Below are positions 42,523 to 53,637 of a stretch of 64,000 nucleotides of DNA, piece after piece (within the stretch, counting starts at the first letter, position 1; every line of letters starts with the position of its first letter). Both the position numbers and the translations under genes were made by a program. The notes beneath the pieces were generated by a model. It was not told where the DNA came from. It saw only the letters and a program-made list of their open reading frames with translations, and ran no database searches. This DNA is from Corynebacterium efficiens YS-314 (lineage in GTDB: Bacteria; Actinomycetota; Actinomycetes; Mycobacteriales; Mycobacteriaceae): assembly GCF_000011305.1 (NCBI RefSeq), contig NC_004369.1:124001-188000 (forward strand), written 5' to 3'.

Positions 42523-45500
42523 ATGAAGAAACAGGGCCTTTACAACCCAGCCTTCGAACACGATTCCTGTGGTGTCGCCTTCGTCGCCGACATCCACGGT
42601 CGCGCCAGCCGAAGGATCATCTCCAACGCACTCGAAGCGCTGTGCCGCATGGAGCACCGCGGCGCCGCCGGCGCGGAGAAGACCACCGGCGACGGTGCTG
42701 GCATCCTCCTGCAGATCCCCGATGCCCTCTACCGCGCCGACACCGACTTCGACCTGCCGGAACCCGGCCACTACGCCACCGGCATCGCATTCCTCCCGCG
42801 CGCACGCATGGCCATGCTGGATGCCCAGAAGGAGATCGCCCGCATCGCCACCGAGGAGGGCGCCACCGTGCTCGGGTGGCGTGAGGTCCGGGTGGATCCA
42901 CGCGGGATCGGGGAGATGGCAGCAGAGGCCATGCCGAGTTTCTCCCAGCTCTTCCTCACCGTTCCAGGCACCTCGGGCACCGAGTTGGACCGGGTGATGT
43001 TCTTCATCCGCAAGCGCTGCGAGCGCGAACTCGGCACCACCGGGGACCGACCGACGGTGTATTTCCCGTCGCTGTCGGCACGCACCGTGATCTACAAGGG
43101 CATGCTCACCACCGCACAGCTGGAGAGGTTCTACCGCGATCTGCAGGACCCGCGCATGGAATCGGCCATCGCCGTGGTGCACTCGCGTTTCTCCACCAAC
43201 ACCTTCCCCAGCTGGCCCCTGGCGCACCCCTACCGCCTGGTCGCCCACAACGGCGAGATCAACACCGTGCGCGGCAATGAGAACTGGATGCGTGCCCGCG
43301 AGGCGCTCATCGATTCCCACGTCCTGGGGCCTTTGAACCGGGTGCTGCCCGTGTGCACCCCGGGCGGGTCGGACACCGCGCTTTTCGACGAAGCCCTCGA
43401 ACTCCTCCACCTCGGCGGGTACGAACTGCCCCATGCCGTGGCCATGATGATCCCCCAGCCGTGGGAGCACAGCACCTCGATGAACCAGGAGCTGCGTGAC
43501 TTCTACGAGTACCACTCCTGCCTTATGGAGCCGTGGGACGGTCCCGCAGCACTTGCCTTCACCGACGGCCGCTACGTCGGTGCTGTCCTGGACCGCAACG
43601 GCCTGCGACCGGGACGTATCGCCATCACCAGCGACGGACTGGTGGTGATGGCCTCGGAGTCGGGGGTGTTGGATCTGGATGAATCGAGCGTCGTAAAGCG
43701 TACCCGCCTGGTACCCGGCCAGATGTTCCTGGTCGACACGGCCCAGGGCCGGGTCATCCCCGACGACGAGGTCAAGCGCGGGCTGCAGGCCAGCGCCCCC
43801 TATGGGGAGTGGATCCGCGAGAATTTCGTGCACCTGTCCGGCCTGCCCCGTACCCGTTATGAGTACATGCCGCACCAGCGTGCCGTGCTGCGCCAGCGTG
43901 TCTTCGGCATCACCGAGGAGGATGTGGATCTGCTCATCCTGCCCATGGCCCGCACCGGTGCGGAAGCCATCGGGTCCATGGGGTCGGATACCCCCATCGC
44001 GGCGATCTCGCAGCGCCCGCGGATGCTCTATGATTTCTTCGCCCAGCGGTTCGCGCAGGTGACCAACCCACCGCTGGACTCCATCCGCGAGAAGCCCGTG
44101 ACCAGCATGTACACCCTGCTCGGCGCGCAGTCCGATGTGCTCAACCCGGGCCCAGAGGCGGCGCGGCGCATCCGTCTGGAATCACCGGTGATCGACAACC
44201 ATGAGCTGGCCACCCTCATCCACGCCAATGACCACGGCGAATGGGACACCTTCGGCGCGGCGGTCATCTCGGGGTTGTACCCGGTGGCCCACCACGGTGC
44301 CGGCATGAAGGCCGCCATCGCCCGGGTGCGCCGCGAGGTCTCCGAGGCGATCCGCCAGGGCAGCACCCTCATCGTGCTCTCCGACCGCGAATCCAATGAA
44401 CAGCTCGCCCCCATCCCGGCACTGCTGCTCACCTCCGCGGTCCACCAGTACCTGGTGCAGCAGCGCACCCGCACCCGGTGTTCCCTGGTGGTGGAATCCG
44501 GCGACGCCCGCGAGATCCACCACCTGGCCATGCTCATCAGCTTCGGCGCCGATGCCATCAACCCCTATATGGCCTTCGAAACCATCGATGAGCTGCGCAT
44601 GAAGGGCCAGCTCGGTGATCTGGATCTGGATGAGGCGTGCCGCAATTACGTCACCGCCGCCACCACCGGTGTGCTCAAGGTGATGTCGAAGATGGGTATC
44701 GCCACGGTCTCCTCCTACCGTGGCGCCCAGCTGGCGGATGTCACCGGCCTGCACCAGGACCTGCTCGATGACTACTTCGGTGGCATCCCCTCGCCGATCT
44801 CCGGCATCGGCCTGGATGAGGTGGCCGCCGATGTGGAGGCCCGCCACCGCAGCGCCTTCCTGCCCCGACCCGAGGAACACGCCCACCGCGAACTGGACCT
44901 GGGTGGGGAGTACAAATGGCGCCGGGAGGGTGAATACCACCTGTTCAACCCGGAGACCATCTTCAAACTGCAGCACGCCACCCGCACGGGGCAGTACGCC
45001 ATCTTCAAGGACTACACCGCCAAGGTCGACGGTCAGTCCGCCCGCCTGGGCACCATCCGCGGACTCTTCGAGTTCAGCACCGACCGCCAGCCCATCCCGG
45101 TGGAGGAGGTGGAGCCGGTCAGTTCCATTGTCCGACGCTTCTCCACCGGTGCCATGTCCTACGGTTCCATCTCCGCCGAGGCCCACGAGGTCCTGGCCAT
45201 CGCCATGAACCGCCTGGGTGGCATGTCCAACTCCGGTGAGGGAGGGGAGGATGCCCGCCGGTTCACCCCGGAACCCAACGGCGACTGGAAGCGCTCTGCC
45301 ATCAAACAGGTGGCCTCGGGACGGTTCGGTGTGACCAGCCACTACCTCAACAACTGCACCGACATCCAGATCAAGATGGCCCAGGGCGCCAAACCCGGCG
45401 AGGGTGGTCAGCTGCCCCCGGAGAAGGTCTACCCCTGGATCGCCGAGGTCCGCATCACCACCCCCGGCGTGGGTCTGATCTCCCCGCCACCACACCACGA

Positions 45501-47019
45501 CATCTACTCCATCGAGGACCTCGCCCAGCTCATCCATGATCTGAAAAACGCCAACCCGGATGCCCGCATCCACGTGAAACTGGTCGCTGAGCAGGGCGTG
45601 GGCACCGTGGCCGCCGGTGTGTCCAAGGCGCATGCCGACGTGGTGCTCATCTCCGGTCACGACGGCGGCACCGGTGCCTCACCGCTGACCTCCCTCAAGC
45701 ACGCCGGTGGCCCCTGGGAGCTCGGCCTCGCCGAAACCCAGCAGACGCTGCTGCTCAACGGCCTGCGCGACCGCATCCGCGTGCAGTGCGACGGCCAGCT
45801 GAAAACCGGCCGCGATGTCATGATCGCGGCACTGCTCGGCGCCGAGGAATTCGGTTTCGCTACCGCACCGCTGGTGGTGGAGGGTTGCATCATGATGCGC
45901 GTGTGCCACCTGGACACCTGCCCCGTGGGCATCGCCACCCAGAACCCCGACCTGCGCGCCAAGTTCACCGGCCAGGCGGAGCACGTGGTCAATTTCTTCA
46001 CCTTCATCGCCCAGGAGGTGCGCGAATACCTCGCCCAGCTCGGTTTCCGCACCCTCGACGAGGCCGTCGGCCAGTCCCAGGTGCTGCGCAAACGCGCCGA
46101 CATCCCGGCCGATTCCCGTGCAGCGCACCTGGATCTCACCCCGATCTTCCATAGGCCGGTCGCCCCGCACTTCCCGGAGCAGGACATCCGCTGCACCACC
46201 ACCCAGGACCATGACCTTGAGGCCGCACTGGACAACCGGTTCATCGAGCAGGCCGCCGACACTATCGCCCGCGCCGCCGCCGGTGAGCAGGCGCGCACCA
46301 CCCTGACCGCGCGCGTCAGCAACGTCAACCGCTCGGTGGGGACCATGCTGGGTTCGGTCCTCACCCGCGCCGCCGGGGCCTCCGGGCTTGACGACGACAC
46401 CATCACCCTCAACCTCACCGGCTGTGCCGGCAACTCCTTCGGCGCCTTCATCCCCGCCGGCATCACCCTCACCCTCACCGGCGATGCCAATGACTTCGTG
46501 GGCAAGGGACTCTCCGGCGGGCGCATCATCATCCGCCCCTCGGAACGTGCACCGAAACAGTTGAAAAACAGCCCCGACATCATCGCCGGCAATGTGCTCG
46601 GTTACGGCGCCACCAGCGGTGAGATGTTCATCCGCGGGGAGGTCGGCGAACGGTTCTGCGTGCGCAACTCCGGTGCCACCGCGGTGGTGGAGGGGATCGG
46701 CAACCACGGATGTGAATACATGACCGGTGGCCGGGTGCTTGTCCTGGGCCCCGTCGGGGAGAACTTCGGCGCCGGCATGTCGGGTGGCATCGCCTACCTC
46801 CTCGACGAACCGGACCTGGAGAAGAAGATCAACCGGGGGCTGGTGGACGTCGAAAAGCTCACCCCGGATGAGGCCCTGTGGGCCGACCGGCTCATCGCAC
46901 GCCACGTCGCGCTGACCGGGTCCACCACCACTGTGCGCGCAAAAGACCTGGTCAAGGTCATGCCGCGTGACTACAAGCGAGTTCTACTGTCCACCCTGAC
47001 CCTGGAGGAGGCACACTGA
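42523..47019 (+). CDS. gltB: glutamate synthase (NADPH) large subunit
   Basis: 1498 residues, the normal length. It transfers the glutamine amide to 2-oxoglutarate. The Ntn amidotransferase domain begins at Cys16 (HDSCGVAF) after a short propeptide that must be removed; a central domain follows, then the FMN-binding synthase domain ([31 protein letters not shown]), with the 3Fe-4S cysteines in [13 protein letters not shown] preceded by EGCIMMRV, and the C-terminal beta-helix from about 1240. GGGGGAG lies before ATG. It overlaps gltD by one base. Nitrogen control through the AmtR-like box is likely. Confidence 0.97.
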   Translation: MKKQGLYNPAFEHDSCGVAFVADIHGRASRRIISNALEALCRMEHRGAAGAEKTTGDGAGILLQIPDALYRADTDFDLPEPGHYATGIAFLPRARMAMLDAQKEIARIATEEGATVLGWREVRVDPRGIGEMAAEAMPSFSQLFLTVPGTSGTELDRVMFFIRKRCERELGTTGDRPTVYFPSLSARTVIYKGMLTTAQLERFYRDLQDPRMESAIAVVHSRFSTNTFPSWPLAHPYRLVAHNGEINTVRGNENWMRAREALIDSHVLGPLNRVLPVCTPGGSDTALFDEALELLHLGGYELPHAVAMMIPQPWEHSTSMNQELRDFYEYHSCLMEPWDGPAALAFTDGRYVGAVLDRNGLRPGRIAITSDGLVVMASESGVLDLDESSVVKRTRLVPGQMFLVDTAQGRVIPDDEVKRGLQASAPYGEWIRENFVHLSGLPRTRYEYMPHQRAVLRQRVFGITEEDVDLLILPMARTGAEAIGSMGSDTPIAAISQRPRMLYDFFAQRFAQVTNPPLDSIREKPVTSMYTLLGAQSDVLNPGPEAARRIRLESPVIDNHELATLIHANDHGEWDTFGAAVISGLYPVAHHGAGMKAAIARVRREVSEAIRQGSTLIVLSDRESNEQLAPIPALLLTSAVHQYLVQQRTRTRCSLVVESGDAREIHHLAMLISFGADAINPYMAFETIDELRMKGQLGDLDLDEACRNYVTAATTGVLKVMSKMGIATVSSYRGAQLADVTGLHQDLLDDYFGGIPSPISGIGLDEVAADVEARHRSAFLPRPEEHAHRELDLGGEYKWRREGEYHLFNPETIFKLQHATRTGQYAIFKDYTAKVDGQSARLGTIRGLFEFSTDRQPIPVEEVEPVSSIVRRFSTGAMSYGSISAEAHEVLAIAMNRLGGMSNSGEGGEDARRFTPEPNGDWKRSAIKQVASGRFGVTSHYLNNCTDIQIKMAQGAKPGEGGQLPPEKVYPWIAEVRITTPGVGLISPPPHHDIYSIEDLAQLIHDLKNANPDARIHVKLVAEQGVGTVAAGVSKAHADVVLISGHDGGTGASPLTSLKHAGGPWELGLAETQQTLLLNGLRDRIRVQCDGQLKTGRDVMIAALLGAEEFGFATAPLVVEGCIMMRVCHLDTCPVGIATQNPDLRAKFTGQAEHVVNFFTFIAQEVREYLAQLGFRTLDEAVGQSQVLRKRADIPADSRAAHLDLTPIFHRPVAPHFPEQDIRCTTTQDHDLEAALDNRFIEQAADTIARAAAGEQARTTLTARVSNVNRSVGTMLGSVLTRAAGASGLDDDTITLNLTGCAGNSFGAFIPAGITLTLTGDANDFVGKGLSGGRIIIRPSERAPKQLKNSPDIIAGNVLGYGATSGEMFIRGEVGERFCVRNSGATAVVEGIGNHGCEYMTGGRVLVLGPVGENFGAGMSGGIAYLLDEPDLEKKINRGLVDVEKLTPDEALWADRLIARHVALTGSTTTVRAKDLVKVMPRDYKRVLLSTLTLEEAH

Positions 47020-48545
47020 TGTCCGACCCACATGGATTCCAGAAATACACCCGCGCCGAACCCGCCCACCGGCCGGTGCCCCTGCGCCTCATGGACTTCC
47101 ACGAGGTCTACGAGGCGGCACCCGCCGGCCAGATCGAGGAGCAGGCCGCCCGCTGCATGGACTGCGGCGTGCCCTTCTGCCACCAGGGTTGCCCCCTGGG
47201 CAACATCATTCCCGAGTGGAACAACCTGGTGCGCGAGGGACGGTGGAAGGAGGCCTACGACCGCCTGCACGCCACCAACAACTTCCCCGAATTCACCGGC
47301 CGCCTGTGCCCCGCGCCGTGTGAGGGTGCGTGCGTGCTCGACATCAACGATGACGCCGTGACCATCAAGAATGTGGAGCTGGAGATCGTCGAACGGGCCT
47401 TCGCCGAGGGCTGGGTGGAACCGGTGCGTGCCTCCCTGGATACCGGCCTGACGGTGGCCGTGGTGGGTTCGGGCCCGGCCGGTCTGGCCGCCGCGCAGCA
47501 GCTGACCCGCGCCGGACACCGCGTGACCGTCTTCGAACGCTCCGACCGCCTGGGTGGCCTGATGCGTTATGGCGTGCCGGACTACAAGATGGAGAACCGC
47601 TGGATCGACCGCCGTCTCGACCAGATGCGGGCGGAGGGCACCGTGTTCCGGGTCGGGGTCTCCCCGAAGGCCGCTGAACTGGCGCTTTTCGACGCCGTCG
47701 TGCTCGCCACCGGCACGCCCGTCGCCCGTGAGCTGGGCATCCCGGGCGCAGAACTCGCCGGTGTCCACCCGGCGATGGACTACCTCACCGCGCAGAACAG
47801 GGCGAATGAAGGTGACGGCCCGGTGCCTGCGGAGTTTGATGCCCGCGGCAGGAGGGTCGTGATCATCGGTGGCGGCGACACCGGCACCGACTGCTTCGGC
47901 ACCGCCCTGCGCCAGGGGGCGGCCTCGGTGACACAGTTCGACATCCGCCCGCGCGGACCGGTGCTGCGCGCCGAGGAGACCCCGTGGCCGATGTACCCCA
48001 ACCAGTTCCGCACCGCCACCGCCCATGAGGAGGGTTCCTATGTCCTCCGCGGGGATGAATCCGTCGCCGAGATCGAGGCCCTGGGCCTGGGTACCCGCGC
48101 CGTCGGCGAACCGCTGGGTGAGCGGAGATTCGCGGTGAACACCGTCGCCCTGCACGGCGATGACCGGGGCCGGGTCACCGGTCTGACCGGATGCCAGATC
48201 AAGGTGGTCGGCGGTCGCCGCGAACCAGTCGAAGGCACCGAGTTCCCCTTCGACGCCGACCTGGTCCTGGTGGCCCTGGGCTTCACCGGCGCCGAACAGG
48301 GCGGGCTGGCCCATGAACTGGGCGTGGGTTTCGATACCCGCGGCCGCATGATCCGCGACGCCGGTTACCGCAGTCCCACCAACTCCCGCGTCTACATCGC
48401 CGGCGACAACGGCCGTGGGCAGTCCCTGATCGTCTGGGCCATCGCCGAGGGCCGGGCGTGTGCCGCCGCCGTCGACGCCGACCTCATGGGTGAAACCGCA
48501 CTCCCGGTTGCCGTGACCCCTCAGGACATGCCGATGGCGGTGTGA
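47019..48545 (+). CDS. gltD: glutamate synthase (NADPH) small subunit
   Basis: 508 residues. It supplies electrons to GltB. N-terminal iron-sulfur cysteines are Cys46, Cys49, Cys54 and Cys58 (CMDCGVPFCHQGCP) with a second group in LCPAPCEGAC near 105; the FAD fold is VAVVGSGPAGLAAA near 152 and the NADPH fold VVIIGGGDTGTD near 286; a C-terminal YIAGDNGRGQSLIVWAI closes the FAD site. It overlaps gltB in TGATG and is convergent with the next gene with only one base between stops. Confidence 0.97.
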   Translation: MSDPHGFQKYTRAEPAHRPVPLRLMDFHEVYEAAPAGQIEEQAARCMDCGVPFCHQGCPLGNIIPEWNNLVREGRWKEAYDRLHATNNFPEFTGRLCPAPCEGACVLDINDDAVTIKNVELEIVERAFAEGWVEPVRASLDTGLTVAVVGSGPAGLAAAQQLTRAGHRVTVFERSDRLGGLMRYGVPDYKMENRWIDRRLDQMRAEGTVFRVGVSPKAAELALFDAVVLATGTPVARELGIPGAELAGVHPAMDYLTAQNRANEGDGPVPAEFDARGRRVVIIGGGDTGTDCFGTALRQGAASVTQFDIRPRGPVLRAEETPWPMYPNQFRTATAHEEGSYVLRGDESVAEIEALGLGTRAVGEPLGERRFAVNTVALHGDDRGRVTGLTGCQIKVVGGRREPVEGTEFPFDADLVLVALGFTGAEQGGLAHELGVGFDTRGRMIRDAGYRSPTNSRVYIAGDNGRGQSLIVWAIAEGRACAAAVDADLMGETALPVAVTPQDMPMAV

Positions 48546-48546
48546 C

Positions 48547-50034
48547 CTAACTGCCGATCTCCCAGGTGTGCACCGGCTCACCCGTGGCCTGGTTCCGCAG
48601 GTAGAGCTCCAGCATGCCGGCCAGGGCCGCACGGCGGGTCTCCGAATCCGGCAGTCCCCGCCGTCCCTCCAGCTTATTGAGAGTGCGCAGCTGCCAGGTC
48701 GCGCCGTTCTGGCGGGTCCGGGCGCGTTCATCGATGATCCCGAGGTAGTGCTCGGCGATGGAATCATCCACCTCCAGACGGCGCAGTCCCTCCCGGGCCT
48801 GGGGTAGGAGGTGCTCCACGATGAGGTCGGTGGCATTGACCTGGCCCAGCCTGGGCCAGGTCATCCGGGCGAACAACCCGGAACGGGCCCCGGACTGGAA
48901 GTTCCGCTCCGCATCGGCGAAGGTCAACCGCGACCACACCGGGCGGTTCTCCTCCACCAGGTACTTGACCACCCCGTAGTAGAACGCGGCATCCGCGACG
49001 ATATCCGCCGGGGTGGGGCCCGCGGGTAGGAGACGGTTCTCCAGACGCAGGTGCGACCGTTCCTCGCCGGGGGCGTAGATCGGACGGTTCCACCGCCAGA
49101 TCGTTCCGTTATGGAGGTTGAGGTAGTGCAGGGCGGGGGATTTCCCCTTCATCATCGGCGTGCCGGCCAGCGCCCGGTCCTCGGCGATCAGCGGGGAGAA
49201 ATAGCGGACATTCTCCTCAAACAGATCGAAGACGCTGGTGATCCACCGTTCCCCGAACCAGACCCGGGGACGCACCCCCTGGTTGACCAGCTCGGAGGTG
49301 CGGGTGTCGATGGCCTGCTTGAACACCGGGATGCGGCTTTCATGCCACACCCGACGCCCCAGGAACAGCGGGGAGTTCGCACTCAACGCCACCTGGGCAC
49401 CGGCGATCGCCTGCGAGGCGTTCCACGCCGCGGCGAATCTGGTGGGTGCGAGCTGGAGATGCAGCTGCATGGAGGTGCACGTGGATTCCGGGGCGATGTC
49501 GTGGAAGGACTGGTTGACATGCTCCCGGTCGGCGAGGTTGATGTGGACCAGTTCACCGCGCGATTCCATCACCGCATTGCTCAGTGCCCGGTACCGGTTC
49601 TCCTGCGTCATCCATGCCGGATCGGCGAGGAACTCCGGGGTGATGGTGGGCAACGTGCCGATCATGGCCACATTGACGCCCTCCGTGGTGGCGGCCTCAT
49701 GCACCCGGTTCAGGCGGTTGGTGATGCCATCCTGCAGACGCTGCAGCCCATCGTGTTTCGCCGACAGCGGCGGGTGGTTGAGTTCGACATTGTAGTTGCC
49801 GATCTCCGACTGGAATTCCCCGTCGAGATGCCGCAGCACCTCCGCACCGCGCAGGGCGGGCTGCATGTCTGCATCGACCAGGTTGAGTTCCAACTCAAGC
49901 CCGATGGACCCGTGATCATCGAACTCGGACCGTTGCAGGTGCCGGTCGAAGATCTCCAGGTCTTCCATCAGCAGCTGACGGTAGCGTGTGCGCTGCTGAG
50001 GAGTGTATCTGTCGGAGGAAACTGATTCGCCCAT
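48547..50034 (-). CDS. glutamate-cysteine ligase (GCS2)-family protein
   Basis: 495 residues. SIGLELELNLVD (about 43-54) is the ATP-grasp-like carboxylate-binding start of the family, and NYNVELNHPP, then the ESTCTSMQLHLQL and LRLENRLLPAGPTPADIVADAAF segments follow. Members ligate glutamate to an amine (glutathione, ergothioneine pathway or ATP-dependent carboxylate-amine ligases); longer than YbdK, so substrate is open. ATG 50034 is preceded by TTTATT seven bases ahead (leaderless). Convergent with gltD; glutamate made there is a plausible substrate. Confidence 0.75.
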   Translation of the reverse strand: MGESVSSDRYTPQQRTRYRQLLMEDLEIFDRHLQRSEFDDHGSIGLELELNLVDADMQPALRGAEVLRHLDGEFQSEIGNYNVELNHPPLSAKHDGLQRLQDGITNRLNRVHEAATTEGVNVAMIGTLPTITPEFLADPAWMTQENRYRALSNAVMESRGELVHINLADREHVNQSFHDIAPESTCTSMQLHLQLAPTRFAAAWNASQAIAGAQVALSANSPLFLGRRVWHESRIPVFKQAIDTRTSELVNQGVRPRVWFGERWITSVFDLFEENVRYFSPLIAEDRALAGTPMMKGKSPALHYLNLHNGTIWRWNRPIYAPGEERSHLRLENRLLPAGPTPADIVADAAFYYGVVKYLVEENRPVWSRLTFADAERNFQSGARSGLFARMTWPRLGQVNATDLIVEHLLPQAREGLRRLEVDDSIAEHYLGIIDERARTRQNGATWQLRTLNKLEGRRGLPDSETRRAALAGMLELYLRNQATGEPVHTWEIGS

Positions 50035-50119
50035 AACCCCGAATAAACCACAAAACCGGTTGTCGTGGCCGGGGCTGGCATCCCACCGCAGCTCATGCCG
50101 GGTGGGGGAGGTGAACAAA

Positions 50120-50147
50120 AGGGCGGGAACCCCTGGGTTCCCGCCCT
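50120..50147 (-). terminator. strong intrinsic terminator of emb
   Basis: AGGGCGGGAACC / GGTTCCCGCCCT is a perfect 12-bp stem with a CCTG loop. On the minus strand it is followed by TTTTGTT, so it ends emb transcription 20 bases after the stop. Confidence 0.9.
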
Positions 50148-50166
50148 CAAAACCACCTGGAAAATG

Positions 50167-53100
50167 CTAACCGATCTTCATGGAACCGGGGTTCCACACC
50201 CCGGAGCGCTGGATGGTCTCCAGGTTCACATCAGCCACCACCGGTGCCTCACCGCGGGAGTTGGTGCGCAGCTCGTAGAGTTCGATGGAACCCCAGTCGC
50301 GGCCCCAGTCATTGCGCAGGTAGGACGGGATCTCATAGGCGGTGTTCACCGCCTCGGCGGTACCCATCGCGCCACCACCGGCCCAGTCCTGGAACGGCGA
50401 CAGGGTCGACTTGCCACCGTGGTCCGGGGAGATGCGGTACTCGGGGATCTCGGTGATGCCGGCGTAGTGGTCGAAGGTGCGCTGGCAGGGGAACTGCAGA
50501 CCGACAGCCCAGTCGAGCAGCCCCGGTGTCTCCGAGCCGATGATGTTGTTGAGGGAATCCAGTTCCGGGACGCGTGGCGGAGTGATGGCCACCCACTGGT
50601 CGGGGTCCAGGTTGTCATCGGTGGCGACGATGCGGACGACATCCGCCTCCTCCGGCAGGGCGTCGATGGGCAGACGCAGGTTACGCCAGGACGGCTCCGG
50701 ACCGATGTCGTACATCATCTCCTCACCGAGGACGGTGACCTCACCGTCTTCATCCAGGGTGCCGTACTCCAGCAGGACGGACTGGCCGGACTGGAACACA
50801 CCGTTGATGTCGAAGTGGGCGATGCGGCCCGCCGCGGACACGACGATGATCGGTGCCTGCTCGGTGGCCTCGGGCAGTTCATACCAGTCGGTGGTGATCT
50901 CAGCGGGGATCTGGGTGCCATCCGTCCAGGAACCGACAACCGGGATCTGGGTGTAGTCCAGGTTGAACGGCAGGCGGGCGGTGGAGCCGTTGATACCGAC
51001 GTCGGCACGCAGGCCACCGGTGTTGCCGGTCGCCTGACCCGAGGCATCATCGGATCCCGCGGCGTCATCCTCCACGGAATCGGCGATCGCACCCACCGAG
51101 GCGGTCGAGGCCTGGTCCTGGCTGATGAAGGGCGGAATGCCGGCGGAGCTGAACCCACGGACCTCATCGGCCTCCAGCGATTCCCCGAGGGGGGAGTTGA
51201 CCGGGGTGAGGAAGGACTCATTGGAGTTGGTCTCCAGCATGGCGTCGGCTGCCAGACCACAGGTCTGCCCACCGAGTGCGCGGAGGTTACCCAGGCCGAC
51301 GCTGTACTCCGGGTACTGGTCGGCGAAAGCCTTACCCATGGATCCCATGGACACCAGCACCACGATGGCGGACAGCAGCGCGATGGGTGAGGCCATCAGA
51401 CCCCGGAAGCGGGACGCACGGGCCACCTTGGCGGCCTCCTCGGAGCGGTATTCACCCATGGCGTCACGGTTCTCGGCCTGGGCGACACGCACATCCTTGA
51501 CAAACGACTGGACCACACCGGCGATCAGCACCACCACAGCGATGGCGAGCATGACGGTGGAGGCCTCGATGCCGTTGATCTGGATGGTCTTGTCCCACCA
51601 CGGCACGGAATAGCTGGAGGTGTACCACCAGCCGTTGGTGCCGGCGAGACTGAAGGCGAACAACAGCAGGAACACACCCACCGAGATCGTGCGCATCCGT
51701 GGGGATTTCACAGCGACATAGGACAGGCCCACCGCGGCGAGACCCGCGACCGCGGCCCCCAGGCCGGCGTACACACCGAAGTGGTGGGTCCACTTGGTGG
51801 GGGTGAACATCAGGAAGAACATGGTGCCGAAGACCACGAGCGTCAGGCGCAGCGACGGTCCACTGGCCGAACCCGGGACACGGCCGTAGCGCAGGATGCA
51901 GCCGACAACAATCGCCAGGCAGGCGATGAGCATGATCACGGGGAAACGTCGGGTGAAGGAACCGTCCACGGTCTGCTCAAACAGCGTCTGATAGCGGACG
52001 TACTCGTTGTACCAGCTCAGTGCCGGACCCTTCTCGGAGCGTACCGAGATGGATTCCATCACGGTGGCCCAGGTCTGGTCACCGAACACGGCGATGAGGA
52101 TGGCGGTGCCGGCGGCCAGGAACGGTGCCAGCATGGCCAGCACGGCGGTGAACACCGTGCCCCGGGATGATCCATGGGGAGCACCCATCAGGGGTAGGCG
52201 ACGGTAGAGGATGCGGATCAGGCTGGACAGACTGACCAGGAGGGCGGCCACCGCCATGAGGCCGGTCGGGCCGGCGGACAGCGCGAGGGTGGCCAGGATG
52301 GTGCCCACCGCCGCGGGCAGCAGACGGGAGGAGGCGATGGCACGTTCGAAGGACACCCAGGCCAGCAGCGCGGCCGCGGCGATGATCGGCTCGGGGCGGG
52401 TGCCGTTGTTGTAGGGCAGCCAGAATGCCAGGAACACCATGGCGGTGGACCAGTGGGCGACGCGGCGGCCGTCGATACGCGCACCCAGGCGCGGCAGGAC
52501 CTCACGCGAGAGCACGAACCAGATGATGAACGCGGAGATCAGCGCCGGCAGCCGCAGCCAGATGGACGCGGTGGACACATACGACATCAGTGCCAGCAGG
52601 TCATAGAATGGTGCGCCGAAGGGGGATTCGGGCACACCGAACCAGCGGTAGTAGTTGGCCATGTAGTCCGCGTTGTGCGACACCCGGGCCATGTTCATGA
52701 TGAAGCCGTCGTCGGAGGTGTTCGCACCCAGGAAGTGCCAGAACACCAGGACGAAGGCCACGACACCGTCGAGGGGCTTGACCCGGTACCAGTTGGCCGG
52801 CAGGAAGCGGTGCACCCGGCGGCCGTCGAGGATGTCCATGCGGTGCAGCGCCCAGAGTGAGGCCAGGGTCAGCAGCAGACCGGTCCACATCACGATGTAC
52901 TTGATCACGCTCGGTGAGGAGGTGAAACGGGAGTTGACCTCGACGTCGACGGCCAGGCCGTCGGCGACCATGGTGGAGTAGGTGGCGGGATCGTCGACAA
53001 GCTCGGTGTAGATGCCGGTGACCTGGGGGCGGGCATCCTCGTCGGTCTCGCCGAGGTGGTCCGTTCCGGTGATCTCTGCGGTGGTGTTGGTTTCCGTGGA

Positions 53101-53637
53101 GGTGATCTCCAGTGTCGCGCCGGCCGGCAGGTCCTCCACCTCGGATTCGGGCAGTTCCAGCAGGACCTCGCCGGTGACCACCACATCCAGACCACCGTCG
53201 ATGGTGCGGACGAACAGGCCACGGTTGGTGGCATCGGTGCTGTCCAGGGGCAGAGTTCCGAAGACGAGTGTCTGACCTGGGTAGAGGTTCTCCAGTGCGG
53301 TCAGCGGGATCGTCGCCTCAAGCGACTGTGGAGCGTAGGAGATCAGAGGCGCATTGATGCTGGAGAGCTCATCGTTCTGGGGCCAGGACACCGAGGACTG
53401 CACCTGGTTGACCGGCATGAACGGGGTGAGCAGAAACATCAGCAGACCCAGGAGGCCCGTGGTGATGGCCAGCTTCTTCAGCCATCCGGGGGCGACCTTC
53501 TCGGTGCCACCAACCGGGCTGGACCCCGGGGCACCCTGTTCTTTTTTCGACACAACTACTTCCGACACAGGCAACGAGTCTACGGTATGGGCGCGGTAAC
53601 TTCCGCTTTCACCTCCGCCACGTGAGGTATCACTCAT
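50167..53637 (-). CDS. emb: arabinosyltransferase Emb (arabinogalactan)
   Basis: 1156 residues, about 13 membrane helices, an N-terminal periplasmic domain (about 80-240) and a large C-terminal carbohydrate-binding domain from about 720. The catalytic loop GANTSDDGFIMNMAR has the Asp pair at 309-310, and Met316 matches the ethambutol-resistance position of mycobacterial EmbB (residue 306). It adds alpha-1,5-arabinofuranose from decaprenyl-phosphoarabinose to the primed galactan. Corynebacteria have one Emb. ATG 53637 overlaps the aftA stop; a terminator follows at 50120. Confidence 0.95.
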   Translation of the reverse strand: MSDTSRGGGESGSYRAHTVDSLPVSEVVVSKKEQGAPGSSPVGGTEKVAPGWLKKLAITTGLLGLLMFLLTPFMPVNQVQSSVSWPQNDELSSINAPLISYAPQSLEATIPLTALENLYPGQTLVFGTLPLDSTDATNRGLFVRTIDGGLDVVVTGEVLLELPESEVEDLPAGATLEITSTETNTTAEITGTDHLGETDEDARPQVTGIYTELVDDPATYSTMVADGLAVDVEVNSRFTSSPSVIKYIVMWTGLLLTLASLWALHRMDILDGRRVHRFLPANWYRVKPLDGVVAFVLVFWHFLGANTSDDGFIMNMARVSHNADYMANYYRWFGVPESPFGAPFYDLLALMSYVSTASIWLRLPALISAFIIWFVLSREVLPRLGARIDGRRVAHWSTAMVFLAFWLPYNNGTRPEPIIAAAALLAWVSFERAIASSRLLPAAVGTILATLALSAGPTGLMAVAALLVSLSSLIRILYRRLPLMGAPHGSSRGTVFTAVLAMLAPFLAAGTAILIAVFGDQTWATVMESISVRSEKGPALSWYNEYVRYQTLFEQTVDGSFTRRFPVIMLIACLAIVVGCILRYGRVPGSASGPSLRLTLVVFGTMFFLMFTPTKWTHHFGVYAGLGAAVAGLAAVGLSYVAVKSPRMRTISVGVFLLLFAFSLAGTNGWWYTSSYSVPWWDKTIQINGIEASTVMLAIAVVVLIAGVVQSFVKDVRVAQAENRDAMGEYRSEEAAKVARASRFRGLMASPIALLSAIVVLVSMGSMGKAFADQYPEYSVGLGNLRALGGQTCGLAADAMLETNSNESFLTPVNSPLGESLEADEVRGFSSAGIPPFISQDQASTASVGAIADSVEDDAAGSDDASGQATGNTGGLRADVGINGSTARLPFNLDYTQIPVVGSWTDGTQIPAEITTDWYELPEATEQAPIIVVSAAGRIAHFDINGVFQSGQSVLLEYGTLDEDGEVTVLGEEMMYDIGPEPSWRNLRLPIDALPEEADVVRIVATDDNLDPDQWVAITPPRVPELDSLNNIIGSETPGLLDWAVGLQFPCQRTFDHYAGITEIPEYRISPDHGGKSTLSPFQDWAGGGAMGTAEAVNTAYEIPSYLRNDWGRDWGSIELYELRTNSRGEAPVVADVNLETIQRSGVWNPGSMKIG

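Noticed and set aside
42508..43875. 455-codon minus-strand frame opposite gltB
   Set aside because: Overlaps the Ntn domain of gltB and has no domain of its own.
46971..48836. 621-codon open frame antisense to gltD
   Set aside because: It mirrors the third-position GC pattern of gltD, has low-complexity composition and no recognisable domain; a shadow of the real gene.
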